This document shows, piece by piece, positions 15,741-31,100 of a DNA stretch of 64,000 bases; the stretch's first letter is position 1, and each line of letters opens with the position of its first letter. Origin of the DNA: Balanoglossus misakiensis (lineage: Eukaryota > Hemichordata). The position numbers and the translations under genes are program-made. The stretch is from NCBI GenBank assembly GCA_040954595.2, contig CM082591.2:6696001-6760000 (forward strand). The letters run 5' to 3'. A model generated the notes under the pieces. That model was not told the origin of the DNA. It searched no databases and worked only from the letters and a program-made list of their open reading frames with translations.

Positions 15741-16593
15741 ATGACGCATTGCACGTCCCAAAATACTCTCAATTAAAACGTCTATGAATATTAAATTTTC
15801 AAAAGCTCTGCAGTCGAAAACACACGCCTGTTTGACTGACGAGTAGATGCGATATTGTTATTAAAAAGTATTTTTAAATTCAATTTTGCGTCCGATTTTA
15901 TTCTTCATATGCCCCGTCTCTACCAGCATCCATGTATGTGTGTATCTATGTACAAAAAATTTTGTAAAACAATTTATTGTGCAATCACTGCGTGTCTCGG
16001 CTTTGGTGTCACCCAATCTACTCTAAAAGCTCTGCAGTCGAAAACACAAGCCTGTTAGACTGACGTGTAGATACAATATTGTTATTAAAAAGTATTTTTA
16101 AATTCCAATTTTGCGTCCGATTTTATTCTTCATATGCCCCGTCTCTACCAGCATCCATGTATGTGTGTATCTATGTACAAAAAATTTTGTAAAACAATTT
16201 ATTGTGCAATCACTGCGTGTCTCGGCTTGGTGTCACCCAATCTACCAGAGACATTTTGTGATATGAATAGCTTGTTATTATCTATCAGCAAAGAAAGACA
16301 TTTTAGAGTCAGATCTGGGGTCTCCTCACTGTGAACTGAAAGAGAGGTGAAATAATATCGATTCTGAGAGATTTTACAATTTGTAGTATGTTTGTTTAAA
16401 GGTATCAATCTTAACCAAGAATGTACGCGACGTTTAGAGATGTACTACCTTTGGTTTTAATTTGAGGTTACATTATGTGTAGTCGCTACGTCAAATCAGC
16501 TGACAGATATTTTGCTATTGCATCGGTTATATTAGCTGAATCCTCATCGCCAAGTTCCATGTCGGCCAGACAGGACTCGCTGTTTGTGCGCAA

Positions 16594-17747
16594 ATACATA
16601 CATACATACATACATACATACATAAACATACATACATAATACATACATACATACATACATACATACATACATACATACATACATACATACATACATACAT
16701 ACATACAACATATACATACATCATCTACAACAACATACATACATACATACATACATACATACATACATACATACACATACATACATCATACATACTAATA
16801 TATACTATTACATAATACATACTCATACATACCATCCACATACTCATACAACTACATACATACATACAATTACATTCATACATACATACATACATACATA
16901 CATATCATACATACATACATACATTACATACCATCCCATACATACATACATACATACTATACATACATACATACAACATACATACATACTACATACATAC
17001 ATACATACACATACATACATACATACATACTTACATACATACATACATACTACATACATACATACATACATACATACATACATACATACATACATACATA
17101 CTTACCATATCTTGTCATGTATGTACATACATACATACATACATACATACATACATACATACATACATACATACATACATACATACATACATACATACAT
17201 ACATACATACATACATACATACATACATACATACATACATACATACATACATACATACATACATACATACATACATACATACATACATACATACATACAT
17301 ACATACATACATACATACATACATACATACATACATACATACATACATACATACATACATACATACATACATACATACATACATACATACATACATACAT
17401 ACTACATACATACATACATACATACATACATACATACATACTACATACATACATACATACATACATACATACATACATACATACATACATACATACATAC
17501 ATACATACATACATACATACATACATACATACATACATACATACATACATACATACATACATACATACATACATACATACATACATACATACATACATAC
17601 ATACATACATACATACATACATACATACATACATACATACATACATACATACATACATACATACATACATACATACATACATACATACATACATACATAC
17701 ATACATACATACACATACATACATACATACATACATACATACATACA

Positions 17748-17779
<32 letters not shown>

Positions 17780-19157
17780 CATACATACATACATACATAC
17801 ATACATACATACATACATACATACATACATACATACATACATACATACACATACATACATACATACATACATACATACATACATACATACATACATACAT
17901 ACATACATACATACATACATACATACATACATACATACATACATACATACATACATACATACATACATACATACATACATACATACATACATACATACAT
18001 ACATACATACATACATACATACATACATACATACATACATACATACATACATACATACATACATACATACATACATACATACATACATACATACATACAT
18101 ACATACATACATACATACATACATACATACATACATACATACATACATACATACATACATACATACATACATACATACATACATACATACATACATACAT
18201 ACATACATACATACATACATACATACATACATACATACATACATACATACATACATACATACATACATACATACATACATACATACATACATACATACAT
18301 ACATACATACATACATACATACATACATACATACATACATACATACATACATACATACATACATACATACATACATACATACATACATACATACATACAT
18401 ACATACATACATACATACATACATACATACATACATACATACATACATACATACATACATACATACATACATACATACATACATACATACATACATACAT
18501 ACATACATACATACATACATACATACATACATACATACATACATACATACCATACATACATACATACATACATACATACATACATACATACATACATACA
18601 TACATACATACATACATACATACATACATACATACATACATACATACATACATACATACATACATACATACATACATACATACATACATACATACATACA
18701 TACATACATACATACATACATACATACATACATACATACATACATACATACATACATACATACATACATACATACATACATACATGCACACATGCACACA
18801 TACACACATACATACATACATACATACATACATGCACACATGCACACATACACACATGCATACATGCACACATACACACATACACACATACATACATACA
18901 TACATGCACACATGCACACATGCACACATGCACACATGCACACATGCACACATGCACACATGCACACATGCATACATGCACACATGCACACATACACACA
19001 TGCATACATGCATACATGCATACATACATACATACATACATACATACATACATACATACATACATACACACATGCACACATGCACACATGCACACATGCA
19101 CACATACACACATACACACATACACACATACACACATACATACATACATACATACAT

Positions 19158-19204
<47 letters not shown>

Positions 19205-19208
19205 TACA
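16594..19208. repeat. Fused CATA microsatellite between units 2 and 3, with a degraded block
   Basis: A 2.6 kb CATA tract. From 16620 to about 17120 the motif is broken by many irregular one-base losses and gains. The rest is regular and ends in the intron 3-type TGCACACA/CA pattern. Confidence 0.95.
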
Positions 19209-19231
19209 AATGTAAAATAAATAATACATAC

Positions 19232-20540
19232 TATATGGACTGCGTCTCCAGGAATTCTAGCAACAAAGCCTTTCATCAGTCTTGTCACATTTATTTGAAA
19301 GTCAATATGCAATCCATGTTCTTTAGAAAGTGCTTGAATTTTTCTTTGAACGCTGCCAGATCATCATCTGTTAGGTCGTCCTGTATCGAAACCGAAATTA
19401 CATTTTTGCATTTATGTTTAGTCTGTGTACGTCTGCAGTTCATTTATTTTTATTTGTTTCACAATATACAAACTAGAAAATGCCAAAAGAAAACTAAAAC
19501 TCACATGTTCACCACAACATAACGTAGCATGGCCAATTTCTTTTAAATGGATAAATAGTTATGAATCTGCTTACCTTTACTTTCACAATGTATTCATCAT
19601 CTATTTTCTCATCTCCAGCATGTATCAACGGAGCTTCAGTTTCACGTTTAACAAAGCTTGGACGCAGAGCGCGGATTCTTCTCTGTTCTCTTAACGTCTC
19701 CTCCGACTTTCGGGATTCTGCCATCTGTATCCCAAGGAAGGCGATCACACATAGCCAAATCACAACTGAGTGCGATTTGATCATGGTTGTCTGAAACAAC
19801 GGGATGTTGAACAGGAATGTTATGGAGATGATTTGACATATTGCAGTTATGGCTTGAAACGTTTACAGCCACAAGTACACATGGATTAAAGTGCAAGGGG
19901 AACTTTACAAACAAATGCGTTTCTTATATTGACGTTCTCTGCAAATTGACGAAGTCGCTAAATTACACATTTGTTTGGATTATTGTACTTTTGTTTTGGG
20001 AGTTCATTCAACTTCTTCATTGAGTTATGTTAAACGACTGGTCTTCACAACAGTTTCTCACTTCTCATGCGAAAACCGGGAAACTGAAACCAAATTTCAA
20101 CTTTTCAGGGAAAAAAGAAAAGAAAAATGTACATTGTTGAGAAATGTGGCTAGGTAGTCGAATACAATAAGAATAAAGTGAAAGTTCAACTCATAGCATA
20201 TGCCATGGGTGCACATTGGTTTGGTTTTGATGCATGTTAGACACCCGTGTTTCCGTTGGATCTTATCAGTGAGCAGGATATAAATCTTTGTCTGTATCTT
20301 CAACTTGAAAAACAACGACTTTCATTAACTCAACTAATCATGATTACTGGATTGTATGGTTATACCAAAACGAATGACGACTGAATGTTTGGTATGTACA
20401 TCTAAGTTACAAGTCACATACATACCTTAGTGCTGTAGTTTACACAGAGGATGAAGTCGAGCTGCTGAGCTGGTCACTGATGCCGAAGTGGAAACTTGTA
20501 ACAACTGTTCTCTCGATACACTGGCTTTAAAGATGTCGCC
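19232..20540 (-). pseudogene. Subtilase 5' unit 3: partial copy (UTR exon, exons 2 and 3)
   Basis: Another copy of the gene 1 5' end: exon 3 at 19232-19380, exon 2 at 19575-19790 with an intact frame and ATG at 19784, and a UTR exon donor at 20426. Exon 3 is 149 instead of 150 bases because one G is missing near 19336, which shifts the frame. Exon 2 has one Ile-to-Met change in the signal peptide. No protease-domain exon follows. Confidence 0.8.
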
Positions 20541-21397
20541 ATGACGCATTGCACGTCCCAAAATACTCTCAATTAAAACGTCTATGAATATTAAATTTTC
20601 AAAAGCTCTGCAGTCGAAAACACACGCCTGTTTGACTGACGAGTAGATGCGATATTGTTATTAAAAAGTATTTTTAATTCAATTTTGCGTCCGATTTTAT
20701 TCTTCATATGCCCCGTCTCTACCAGCATCCATGTATGTGTGTATCTATGTACAAAAATTTTGTAAAACAATTTATTGTGCAATCACTGCGTGTCTCGGCT
20801 TTGGTGTCACCCAATCTACTCTAAAAGCTCTGCAGTCGAAAACACAAGCCTGTTAGACTGACGTGTAGATACAATATTGTTATTAAAAAGTATTTTTAAA
20901 TTCAATTTTGCGTCCGATTTTATTCTTCATATGCCCCGTCTCTACCAGCATCCATGTATGTGTGTATCTATGTACAAAAAATTTTGTAAAACAATTTATT
21001 GTGCAATCACTGCGTGTCTCGGCTTTGGTGTCACCCAATCTACCAGAGACATTTTTGTGATATGAATAGCTTGTTATTATCTATCAGCAAAGAAAGACAT
21101 TTTAGAGTCAGATCTGGGGTCTCCTCACTGTGAACTGAAAGCGAGGTGAAATAATATTCGATTCTGAGAGATTTACAATTTGTAGTATGTTTGTTTTAAA
21201 GGTATCAATCTTAACCAAGAATGTACGCGACGTTAGAGATGTACTACCTTTGTTTTTAATTTGAGGTTACATTAATGTGTAGTCGCTACGTCAAATCAGC
21301 TGGACAGATATTTTGCTATTGCATCGGTTATATTAGCTGAATCCTCATCGCCAGTTCCATGGTCGGCCAGACAGGCCACTCGCTGTTTGTGCGCAAA

Positions 21398-22121
21398 TAC
21401 ATACATACATACATACATACATACATACATACATACATACATACATACATACATACATACATACATACATACATACATACATACATACATACATACATAC
21501 ATACATACATACATACATACATACATACATACATACATACATACATACATACATACATACATACATACATACATACATACATACATACATACATACATAC
21601 ATACATACATACATACATACATACATACATACATACATACATACATACATACATACATACATACATACATACATACATACATACATACATACATACATAC
21701 ATACATACATACATACATACATACATACATACATACATACATACATACATACATACATACATACATACATACATACATACATACATACATACATACATAC
21801 ATACATACATACATACACATACATACATACATACATACATACATACATACATACATACATACATACATACATACATACATACATACATACATACATACAT
21901 ACATACATACATACATACATACATACATACATACATACATACATACATACATACATACATACATACATACATACATACATACATACATACATACATACAT
22001 ACATACATACATACATACATACATACATACATACATACATACATACATAACATACATACATACATACATACATACATACATACATAACATACATACATAC
22101 ATACATACATACATACATACA

Positions 22122-22153
<32 letters not shown>

Positions 22154-22817
22154 CATACATACATACATACATACATACATACATACATACATACATACAT
22201 ACATACATACATACATACATACATACATACATACATACATACATACATACATACATACATACATACATACATACACATACATACATACATACATACATAC
22301 ATACATACATACATACATACATACATACATACATACATACATACATACATACATACATACATACATACATACATACATACATACATACATACATACATAC
22401 ATACATACATACATACATACATACATACATACATACATACATACATACATACATACTACATACATACATACATACATACATACATACATACATACATACA
22501 TACATACATACATACATACATACATACATACATACATACATACATACATACATACATACATACATACATACATACATACATACATACATACATACATACA
22601 TACATACATACATACATACATACATACATACATACATACATACATACATACATACATACACATACATACATACATACATACATACATACATACATACATA
22701 CATACATACATACATACATACATACATACATACATACATACATACATACATACATACATACATACATACATACATACATACATACATACTACATACATAC
22801 ATACATACATACATACA

Positions 22818-22849
<32 letters not shown>

Positions 22850-24005
22850 CATACCATACATACATACATACATACATACATACATACATACATACATACA
22901 TACATACATACATACATACATACATACATACATACATACATACATACATACATACATACATACATACATACATACATACATACATACATACATACATACA
23001 TACATACATACATACATACATACATACATACATACATACATACATACATACATACATACATACATACATACATACATACATACATACATACATACATACA
23101 TACATACATACATACATACATACATACATACATACATACATACATACATACATACATACATACATACATACATACATACATACATACATAATACATACAT
23201 ACATACATACATACATACATACATACATACATACATACATACATACATACATACATACATACATACTACATACATACATACATACATACATACATACATA
23301 CATACATACACATACATACATACATACATACATACATACATACATACATACATACATACATACATACATACATACATACATACATACATACATACATACA
23401 TACATACATACATACATACATACATACATACATACATACATACATACATACATACATACATACATACATACATACATACATACATACATACATACATACA
23501 TACATACATACATACATACATACATACATACATACATACATACATACATACATACATACATACATACATACATACATGCATGCATACATACATACATACA
23601 TACATACATACATACATACATACATACATACATACATACATGCATACATGCACACATACACACATACATACATACATACATACATACATGCACACATGCA
23701 CACATACATACATGCATACATGCACACATACACACATACACACATACATACATACATACATGCACACATGCACACATGCACACATGCACACATGCACACA
23801 TGCACACATGCACACATGCACACATGCATACATGCACACATGCACACATACACACATGCATACATGCATACATACATACATACATACATACATACATACA
23901 TACATACATACATACATACACACATGCACACATGCACACATGCACACATGCACACATACACACATACACACATACACACATACATACATACATACATACA
24001 TACAT

Positions 24006-24044
<39 letters not shown>

Positions 24045-24054
24045 CATACATACA
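21398..24054. repeat. Fused CATA microsatellite between units 3 and 4
   Basis: A 2.66 kb CATA tract with scattered one-base interruptions. It ends in the same TGCATGCA/TGCACACA/CA pattern as gene 1 intron 3. Confidence 0.95.
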
Positions 24055-24077
24055 AATGTAAAATAAATAATACATAC

Positions 24078-24606
24078 TATATGGACTGCGTCTCCAGGAA
24101 TTCTAGCAACAAAGCCTTTCATCAGTCTTGTCACATTTATTTGAAAGTCAATATGCAATCCATGTTCTTTAGAAAGTGCTTGGAATTTTTCTTTGAACGC
24201 TGCCAGATCATCATCTGTTAGGTCGTCCTGTATCGAAACCGAAATTACATTTTTGCATTTATGTTTAGTCTGTGTACGTCTGCAGTTCATTTATTTTTAT
24301 TTGTTTCACAATATACAAACCTAGAAAATGCCAAAAGAAAACTAAAACTCACATGTTCACCACAACATAACGTAGCATGGCCAATTTCTTTTAAATGGAT
24401 AAATAGTTATGAATCTGCTTACCTTTACTTTCACAATGTATTCATCATCTATTTTCTCATCTCCAGCATGTATCAACGGAGCTTCAGTTTCACGTTTAAC
24501 AAAGCTTGGACGCAGAGCGCGGATTCTCTCTGTTCTCTTAACGTCTCCTCCGACTTCGGGATTCTGCAATCTGTATCCCAAGGAAGGCGATCACACATAG
24601 CCAAAT
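24078..24606 (-). pseudogene. Subtilase 5' unit 4: cut by assembly gap
   Basis: Exon 3 is at 24078-24227. Exon 2 begins (3' side) at 24423 and is cut off by the N gap at 24607 before the start codon is reached. Exon 2 has two one-base losses relative to gene 1 (near 24527 and 24556). The rest of this unit is not in the window. Confidence 0.8.
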
Positions 24607-24706
24607 NNNNNNNNNNNNNNNNNNNNNNNNNNNNNNNNNNNNNNNNNNNNNNNNNNNNNNNNNNNNNNNNNNNNNNNNNNNNNNNNNNNNNNNNNNNNNN
24701 NNNNNN
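24607..24706. other. Assembly gap, 100 N
   Basis: Exactly 100 N, the usual placeholder for a scaffold join of unknown size. It falls inside a subtilase exon 2 copy on the left and an intron of the TTC3-like gene on the right. Confidence 0.99.
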
Positions 24707-24857
24707 AATATTTGTACACACGAAATTACAAATGTGCATAATGTAACGATTTAGTGGACTGCCTTCACAACAGACTGGATGATGTCATCAATAATATCAC
24801 ATTGACTAAAAGTGATGTCAACAAAACTCAAAATGAAATGCTAAGCTTCTCTTTTAG

Positions 24858-25023
24858 TACAGTCAAACCTGTGTTAGTGGCCACCTCTATATAGTGACCA
24901 CTTTGATGATCCCTGTGCAATTAACCTGTACATTAATTGACCTGTCTATAAAGGCACACCTGTCTATAAAGGCCAGTTTTAGGAAAGTCCCTTGACTGGC
25001 CACTATAGACAGGTTTGACTGTA
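24858..25023. mobile_element. Tc1/mariner-like MITE, copy 1
   Basis: A 166-bp element with terminal inverted repeats CAGTCAAACCTGT/ACAGGTTTGACTG flanked by TA. The interior has GTGGCCAC/TATAG phrases arranged as inverted repeats. Two related copies lie at 30623-31142 and 41033-41179. The family call rests on the TA flanks and the terminal motif. Confidence 0.7.
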
Positions 25024-25136
25024 CACTGATCAGGATTCCCATAGAACAGAAAGACCACACATTGAGCTTGTCATGACTGACTCTTTCATTATCTGACTCA
25101 GTCTTTCTCTAAATTGCTGGCTTTGTCTCATTGCAG

Positions 25137-28100
25137 TATACACACTATGCAAGCGACAATGATGAAGATGAAATCATCCCTCTCTCTGTCAAGGTAAGAT
25201 ATTGAAAGGGATGAAGAAACTGGCTGTTTTGGCTAGCAGTGAGATCCGCTGACCCAAACAGAAAGAATTTTTTTCTGTATTTTTCTCCCATGTGTTTATC
25301 AACTCTAGTTTCTTGTTCTACTCTGGATTGGTTTATGAAATGTTCGACCTTTAGCTTCTCAACACGACTGTATGAGAATAACAGTTATTGTACAGGCTAA
25401 AACATCAATTCTAAACGTTACATTCTGGATTGACTCTTACTTCTAGAATAAGCTTAGTAGGACGGTAATCATCTGCAGTAAAATCATTGAGGTACAACAA
25501 AATAATTTTAGTACATTGTACAGAAAACAAGTGTTGAACAAAGCTAAGTCTATTCTGAAAAAGCACCCCTTTACAAGGAATTTGAATATACAGCGATCAG
25601 GCAATGATATCAGAGGACCTGGAGCATTCCTACCGTAAGTCTGTGTGTTGTTTTTTATACCCCTAGAATAAAGACCGTCGGGATAAAGAACTTGAAGATT
25701 TCAGAAAGAAAAGAGCCAGACGCTTAGAGAAAGACGGCGCAGTTGGAGAGAGTGACAGAAAAGGTGGAAGGTCAAGAAATAGAGCGCAACCCAAAGAAGA
25801 TGTTCAACAACCACCAAAGGATCCAAACGACATGCCAGAGAAAAAGGTATGTACTGTAAAACACTTTTTTTTCCCCCGAGTCAAAACTTTCGCGATATCG
25901 AGAGAGGCCCCCCCCCCCCCGACTCGCAGCACTTAGGTGTAATCAGTGAAAGTGCGGAGAAAAAAAAAACATTTTCCATATGGAACTTACTACTATTATA
26001 TCAAGATGTCTACATCATTGAAGGTGTTTTATCTGGTCTGTACAAAAATAATGATCATAGTTACATCCCGTAATCAATAACATAGCCATATCTAATGTGA
26101 AATAGAATGTTCTACAGTGGCCAGATTCTCAAATGCAGTGTGCCCTCTCTAAGCCAATATGACGCACCACTGACTCAACAAACTCACTGGTGACTCAAGA
26201 AAATTATCCACATTACATGAAAAGGTATAGGACTGACTCAGAGAAATTTCTGGAAATCCTCAAATTGACTCAAAGCTTTTAAAAACTATGTTGTTAGAAG
26301 GCACACTACTCATATGTGAAAACAAAGTGTTTAAAATGTTGACTTTTTAGAGGTTTAAATTAACTGATTGGTTGTGTCTCTGAAGGGCTGAATGTCTTCT
26401 GTCTGTTTAACAGGAGCTTACAGCGTTAGAGTTTATGAAAAAGCATCTCAGCAGCCTTTCAAGACAAGGCACTGATGAGCTGTTTGAAAATCGACCAAGA
26501 GAAGCAGTGAAGTTCTACAAAGAGGCAGTGGATTTATACAAAAGGTTAAAGGTAGGTCATACACGCTTAGCGATTAGGCCAAAGTAACTAATTTTTAGGG
26601 CCCATTGGTTTATACCATGGGTCCAGGGACCTTATGGCATCGGTTGCGTCTGTCTGTCTATGTATGTATGTATGTATGTATGTATGTATCTATGTAGGTA
26701 GGTAGGTAGGTAGGTGGGTAGGTATGTATGTATGGATGGATGGATGGATGGATGGATGGAGGGATGTATGGATGGATGGATGGATGGATGGATGGGTGTG
26801 TGTGTGTGTGTGTGTAGGTAGGTATGTAGGTAGTTAGGTATGTATGTATGTATGTATGTATGTATGTATGTATACTATGTATGTATGTATGGATGGATGG
26901 ATGGATGTATGTATGTATGTATGTATGTATGTATGTATGTATGTATGTATGGATGGATGGATGGATGGATGGGTGGGTGGGAGGATGGATGTGTGTGTGT
27001 GTGTGTGTAGGTAGGTAGGTATGTAGGTAGTTAGGTATGTATGTATGTATGTATGAGGTGCGTTAACAGTACAATGTTTATTCTAAACTTTGCGTGAAAT
27101 TTCATCAACATCTGTACTATGTGTGATTTCTTTTCAGCCTCACGTATATGACGAGTTTGATTTTGTAGTAGCTTTATACGCCTATGGAATCGCTTGCCTT
27201 CGGACATCACAAACTCAGGTAAGATTTGTCGCCACCGTTTTGCTGTCTTGGGTGTCAGACACCGTGATGATGTGTGAATTATAACCCCTTTCACCCCCAG
27301 GTTCCCTATGTAGAGATCCAAACTTACTGTAGGAAACCATGGGTTTGGACTGAACCATGGTAGTGAAAGGATGAAAGCTTGCACCTGGAAAAGATACTCA
27401 GAATCAGCTTTGATCAATTAAACCCAAGTGAGCTCAATTTGTTTTGCCGACATCATTGCTGTAAAGTTAGTCAGATTGCTTTGAATGTGATTATCATCAA
27501 AGATGAATGGTTTCACCTTCCATGCTCAGAAAGAAATGCCTGAGTTTGACATGGGTACAGAATGAGATGGTATGACTTTACCTGAGCTTGGTACCCAAAA
27601 TGTTTCGTTTTGTAAGGAGTAATCTACTGTAAAACTCCAATTATCCGAACTCCAATTATCCGAATTGTTTGGTTATCCGAACTGCTGTCATGTCCCCCAA
27701 ACATTACTATTGTATACAATTGTTATCCGAATAACCGAACTGTCTGCACAGCCAGAACGCAACACCTTCATTAGCATATTATCGCCTATCCAGATCAGGA
27801 CCGTTACATTTTGAATGGCCGCTCACAGACCGTTTTTTGAGGCATTTTCAACTTGCCGTAACTTTCGCTAGAGTGCATTATTTTAAATCATGTAAAAGCG
27901 AAAACCTCTCCTGACATGTCTTCTTTCGTGCTATCCAAATGGATTTTAGAATTATTTACTGAAATATTGATATTATGGCGATTTTCCGAAGGTTACTTTA
28001 GCGGTCGAAAATATGGTCCAGTTTTTCGCTTCCAGTATCCATAATATGCACCGGAAAGTTTACAGATTTCAGGGTAATGTGGGTTTTTGTACACTTTAAA

Positions 28101-31100
28101 TGACCGTGTAAAAAAATTTGGTAAAGATACAAGTGCAACGGTCAGTTCAAGAATTTTCGCTAAAAAACGGGCGATTTTACCCGGAAGTCGTCACATGACC
28201 TACGTGACCCGAGGTTTCCCGGCCGCTGATGTAAACACTAGTAAATACGCAATTATCCCAGCTGCTGTTTGCAGTCTCTGTTTAACGCGATTGTGGAGTT
28301 GAAAGAACCGGACTGATTTTTTAGAAACGTTTGTGTTGTCGCTCAATAATGTTTTTCTTTTTGTGAAGCACCACATTCGACGAAATCTGTATTTATTCTT
28401 CCAAAAGCTGTGGTGTGGAGGCATCGCAGGGTTACGCTGCGCCGTAAGCGGACACACAGCCCTGCAATTCATACACGCAGCCGCCAGTGCTAACGTAGTT
28501 TAGGCAGATCTCGATGATCATCGATAATTTTCAAGAATAAAAGGTAGTCTTACTAGCCGATATATAATGAACTCATTTCCAAAGTGTGCATTTATCAACA
28601 CTACATGTACATGTGGGACGTAAACAATATACACACATTCTGCACTGAACGCTCGACAATGGGTTACGCTGTGAACTCCCGCCATTTCCCACTTAAAATG
28701 ATCTCATCACAGCAAAAAGTAAACAAATTAAAACCGTTATAACTTCGTTAATATGCCCCGGAAAGTATACAAACTTCACTGTAAGAAGGGCCAATGTCTA
28801 TATTTTATAAATATGTCATCAGATTTCTACAAAAAGTTGGTGCAACAGTCCGTTCAAGAATTTCGCGAGGCATGTTTCCAAAACGTGAATTTTCATTACT
28901 CTGTACTTTTCGTTATTTCTCTGCAACTACTGCATTAATCGTCAAAAATACTCCTTGAGATATAGTTCGATATATGTACTATCAAATAAATCCAACAAAA
29001 ATACTCAGAACGATCGCCATTAATAGCGGTTGATGACCAAAGTTGGGGAAAAAAATGACCCAATTCAGACACCCTTTTCGGGGCTCAGTGTAACGGTCTC
29101 GTTTTTCGAATCAGATTTCGCATTTGCATATGTTAATGAAGGCGTTGCGTTCTGGCTGTGCATATCCGAACAAAATCAATGTCCCCCCTGTCAGTTCGGA
29201 TAGTTGGAGTTTTACTGTATCTAGCTTATCCTTTCATTTTGCGAACGTCATCTCAGATGATGTGTACAGATGCCTATGTGACTGTATGTAGTACAGCCCT
29301 GGCGTTTTTTTTTAGCAAATTTTGGAGCGCCCCCATGTGACAAGAGTTACAAATGCTTGTGTATCCCAACAACTTGAAAGTCCTGTATTGCTGTGGCCCC
29401 AGCAGTAGAGAGTGACATTGAAGCTGCCTTTTTGTATACAAAAATTAGCATCTGGTTCACTTAGTGGACACGACTATACCCCATGGCAACGATACCATGG
29501 CAATGAGGGTGAGTTAGGGTTAGGGTTAGGGGTGGCAATGTGAGGGTGAGTTTAACCCATACCCTAACCCTCCTAACCCTAACCCTAAAAACCATGGTAT
29601 CGCCCATGGGATATAGTCGTGTCCACTAAGTGAACCAGATCCCAAAATTATGTCTTAGAAGAGTACAGTTGGTCATGTACAGTTTGCTCGAAGCATTTGC
29701 TATCCACCCTTATATTACCCAGAGTTCTGGGAAAGTCCTTGGAAATTGTGGATTTTCCTGATAAGTTCTTGAAAGTCCTGGAAAGGTATCTTTCAGGATG
29801 ATATTGATAAGAATTTTTTGTTTACTTTTTGACATTCTAGGAAATAGAAAATGCACATGAAAAGTTTGACTGCATCATAGTGGACCACCAAAGCATAGTA
29901 TTTCCTCTAGCCTACTATGGGAAAGGCAAGACTTTCATCAAACAAAACAGGTAGGAAGGTATATGATTATTAAAATTTGAAAATATGGTCATTTCTTTTA
30001 AAGGGACAAAGTCTCTCTCTCGTTGCCCTTTTTCCATTAATTATGTTTGATACAAGACAGCGTTTATGTTATTCTACATGTGGATATATAGTGAATCAAC
30101 ATTCGATCACAAACAACTTCCGTCCCGCTTGTAGACACAAGAGTGAAAAACTCGCCAAAATGAATAATCAGTCTTTACCATTTATTCATTTTGGGCGAGT
30201 TTTTACTCTCAAATCCTACTTACAGGATGGAAGTTGTGTGTGGTCGAGCATTGATTCACTATATATCCACATGTAGAATAATATAAGTGGTGTCTTGTAT
30301 CAAACATAATCAATGGAAAAAATGCAGCGAGAGAGAGACTTTGTGCCTTTAATTGTTGATTTTTTATTCTCCATTGTCAGTGTAATTAGGGTCTGTAATA
30401 AAATTGGGGTGGCCATATCTACAAATCTATGCATGTCTACTGCAGAAACTTGAGAACATGATGTAAAAAATATTAATTGTTAGACATCAGTGGGCTGTTG
30501 TTGCCACTACTAAAATAATGTAGACAAATGATCTGAAAAAAATGCAAACAATGGTAACTAACATAACAATGCATAAAACCCCAAAACTACCAGTCAGATT
30601 GATGTTAAAATTAGTTTGCCTATACAGTCAAACCCTTGTTAGTGGCCACCCCTAAGTAGCGGTCACCTCTCTATAGTGGCCACTTTGTTACAGTCCCTGT
30701 GCAATTCACATGTGTGTTAATTAAAGGGACAAAGTCTCTCTCTCGCTGCCCTTTTTTCCATTAATTATATTTGATACAAGACACTGTTTGTTTTTCTACA
30801 TGTGGATATATAGCTAATGAACGTTCAACCACACACAACTTCCATCCCACTTACGGACACGAGAGTGAAAAACTCGCCAAAATGAATAATTGTTCTTTAC
30901 CATTTATTCATTTTGGGCGAGTTTTTCCTCTCATATCATACAAGTGGGATGGAAGTTTTGTGTGGTTGATCATTGATTCACTATATATCCACATTTACAT
31001 TAACATAAATGGTGTCTTGTATCAAACATAATTAATGGAAAAAGGCCAGCGAGAGAGAGACTTTGTCCCTTTAATTAACATCTATATAAAGGTCACCTCT

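Noticed and set aside
27031-27417. 128-codon minus-strand frame
   Set aside because: Antisense to a TTC3-like exon and to a MITE, ending in microsatellite.
29500-29590. True telomere or chromosome end
   Set aside because: Only a few TTAGGG-type units in opposite orientation within a hairpin, inside an intron.
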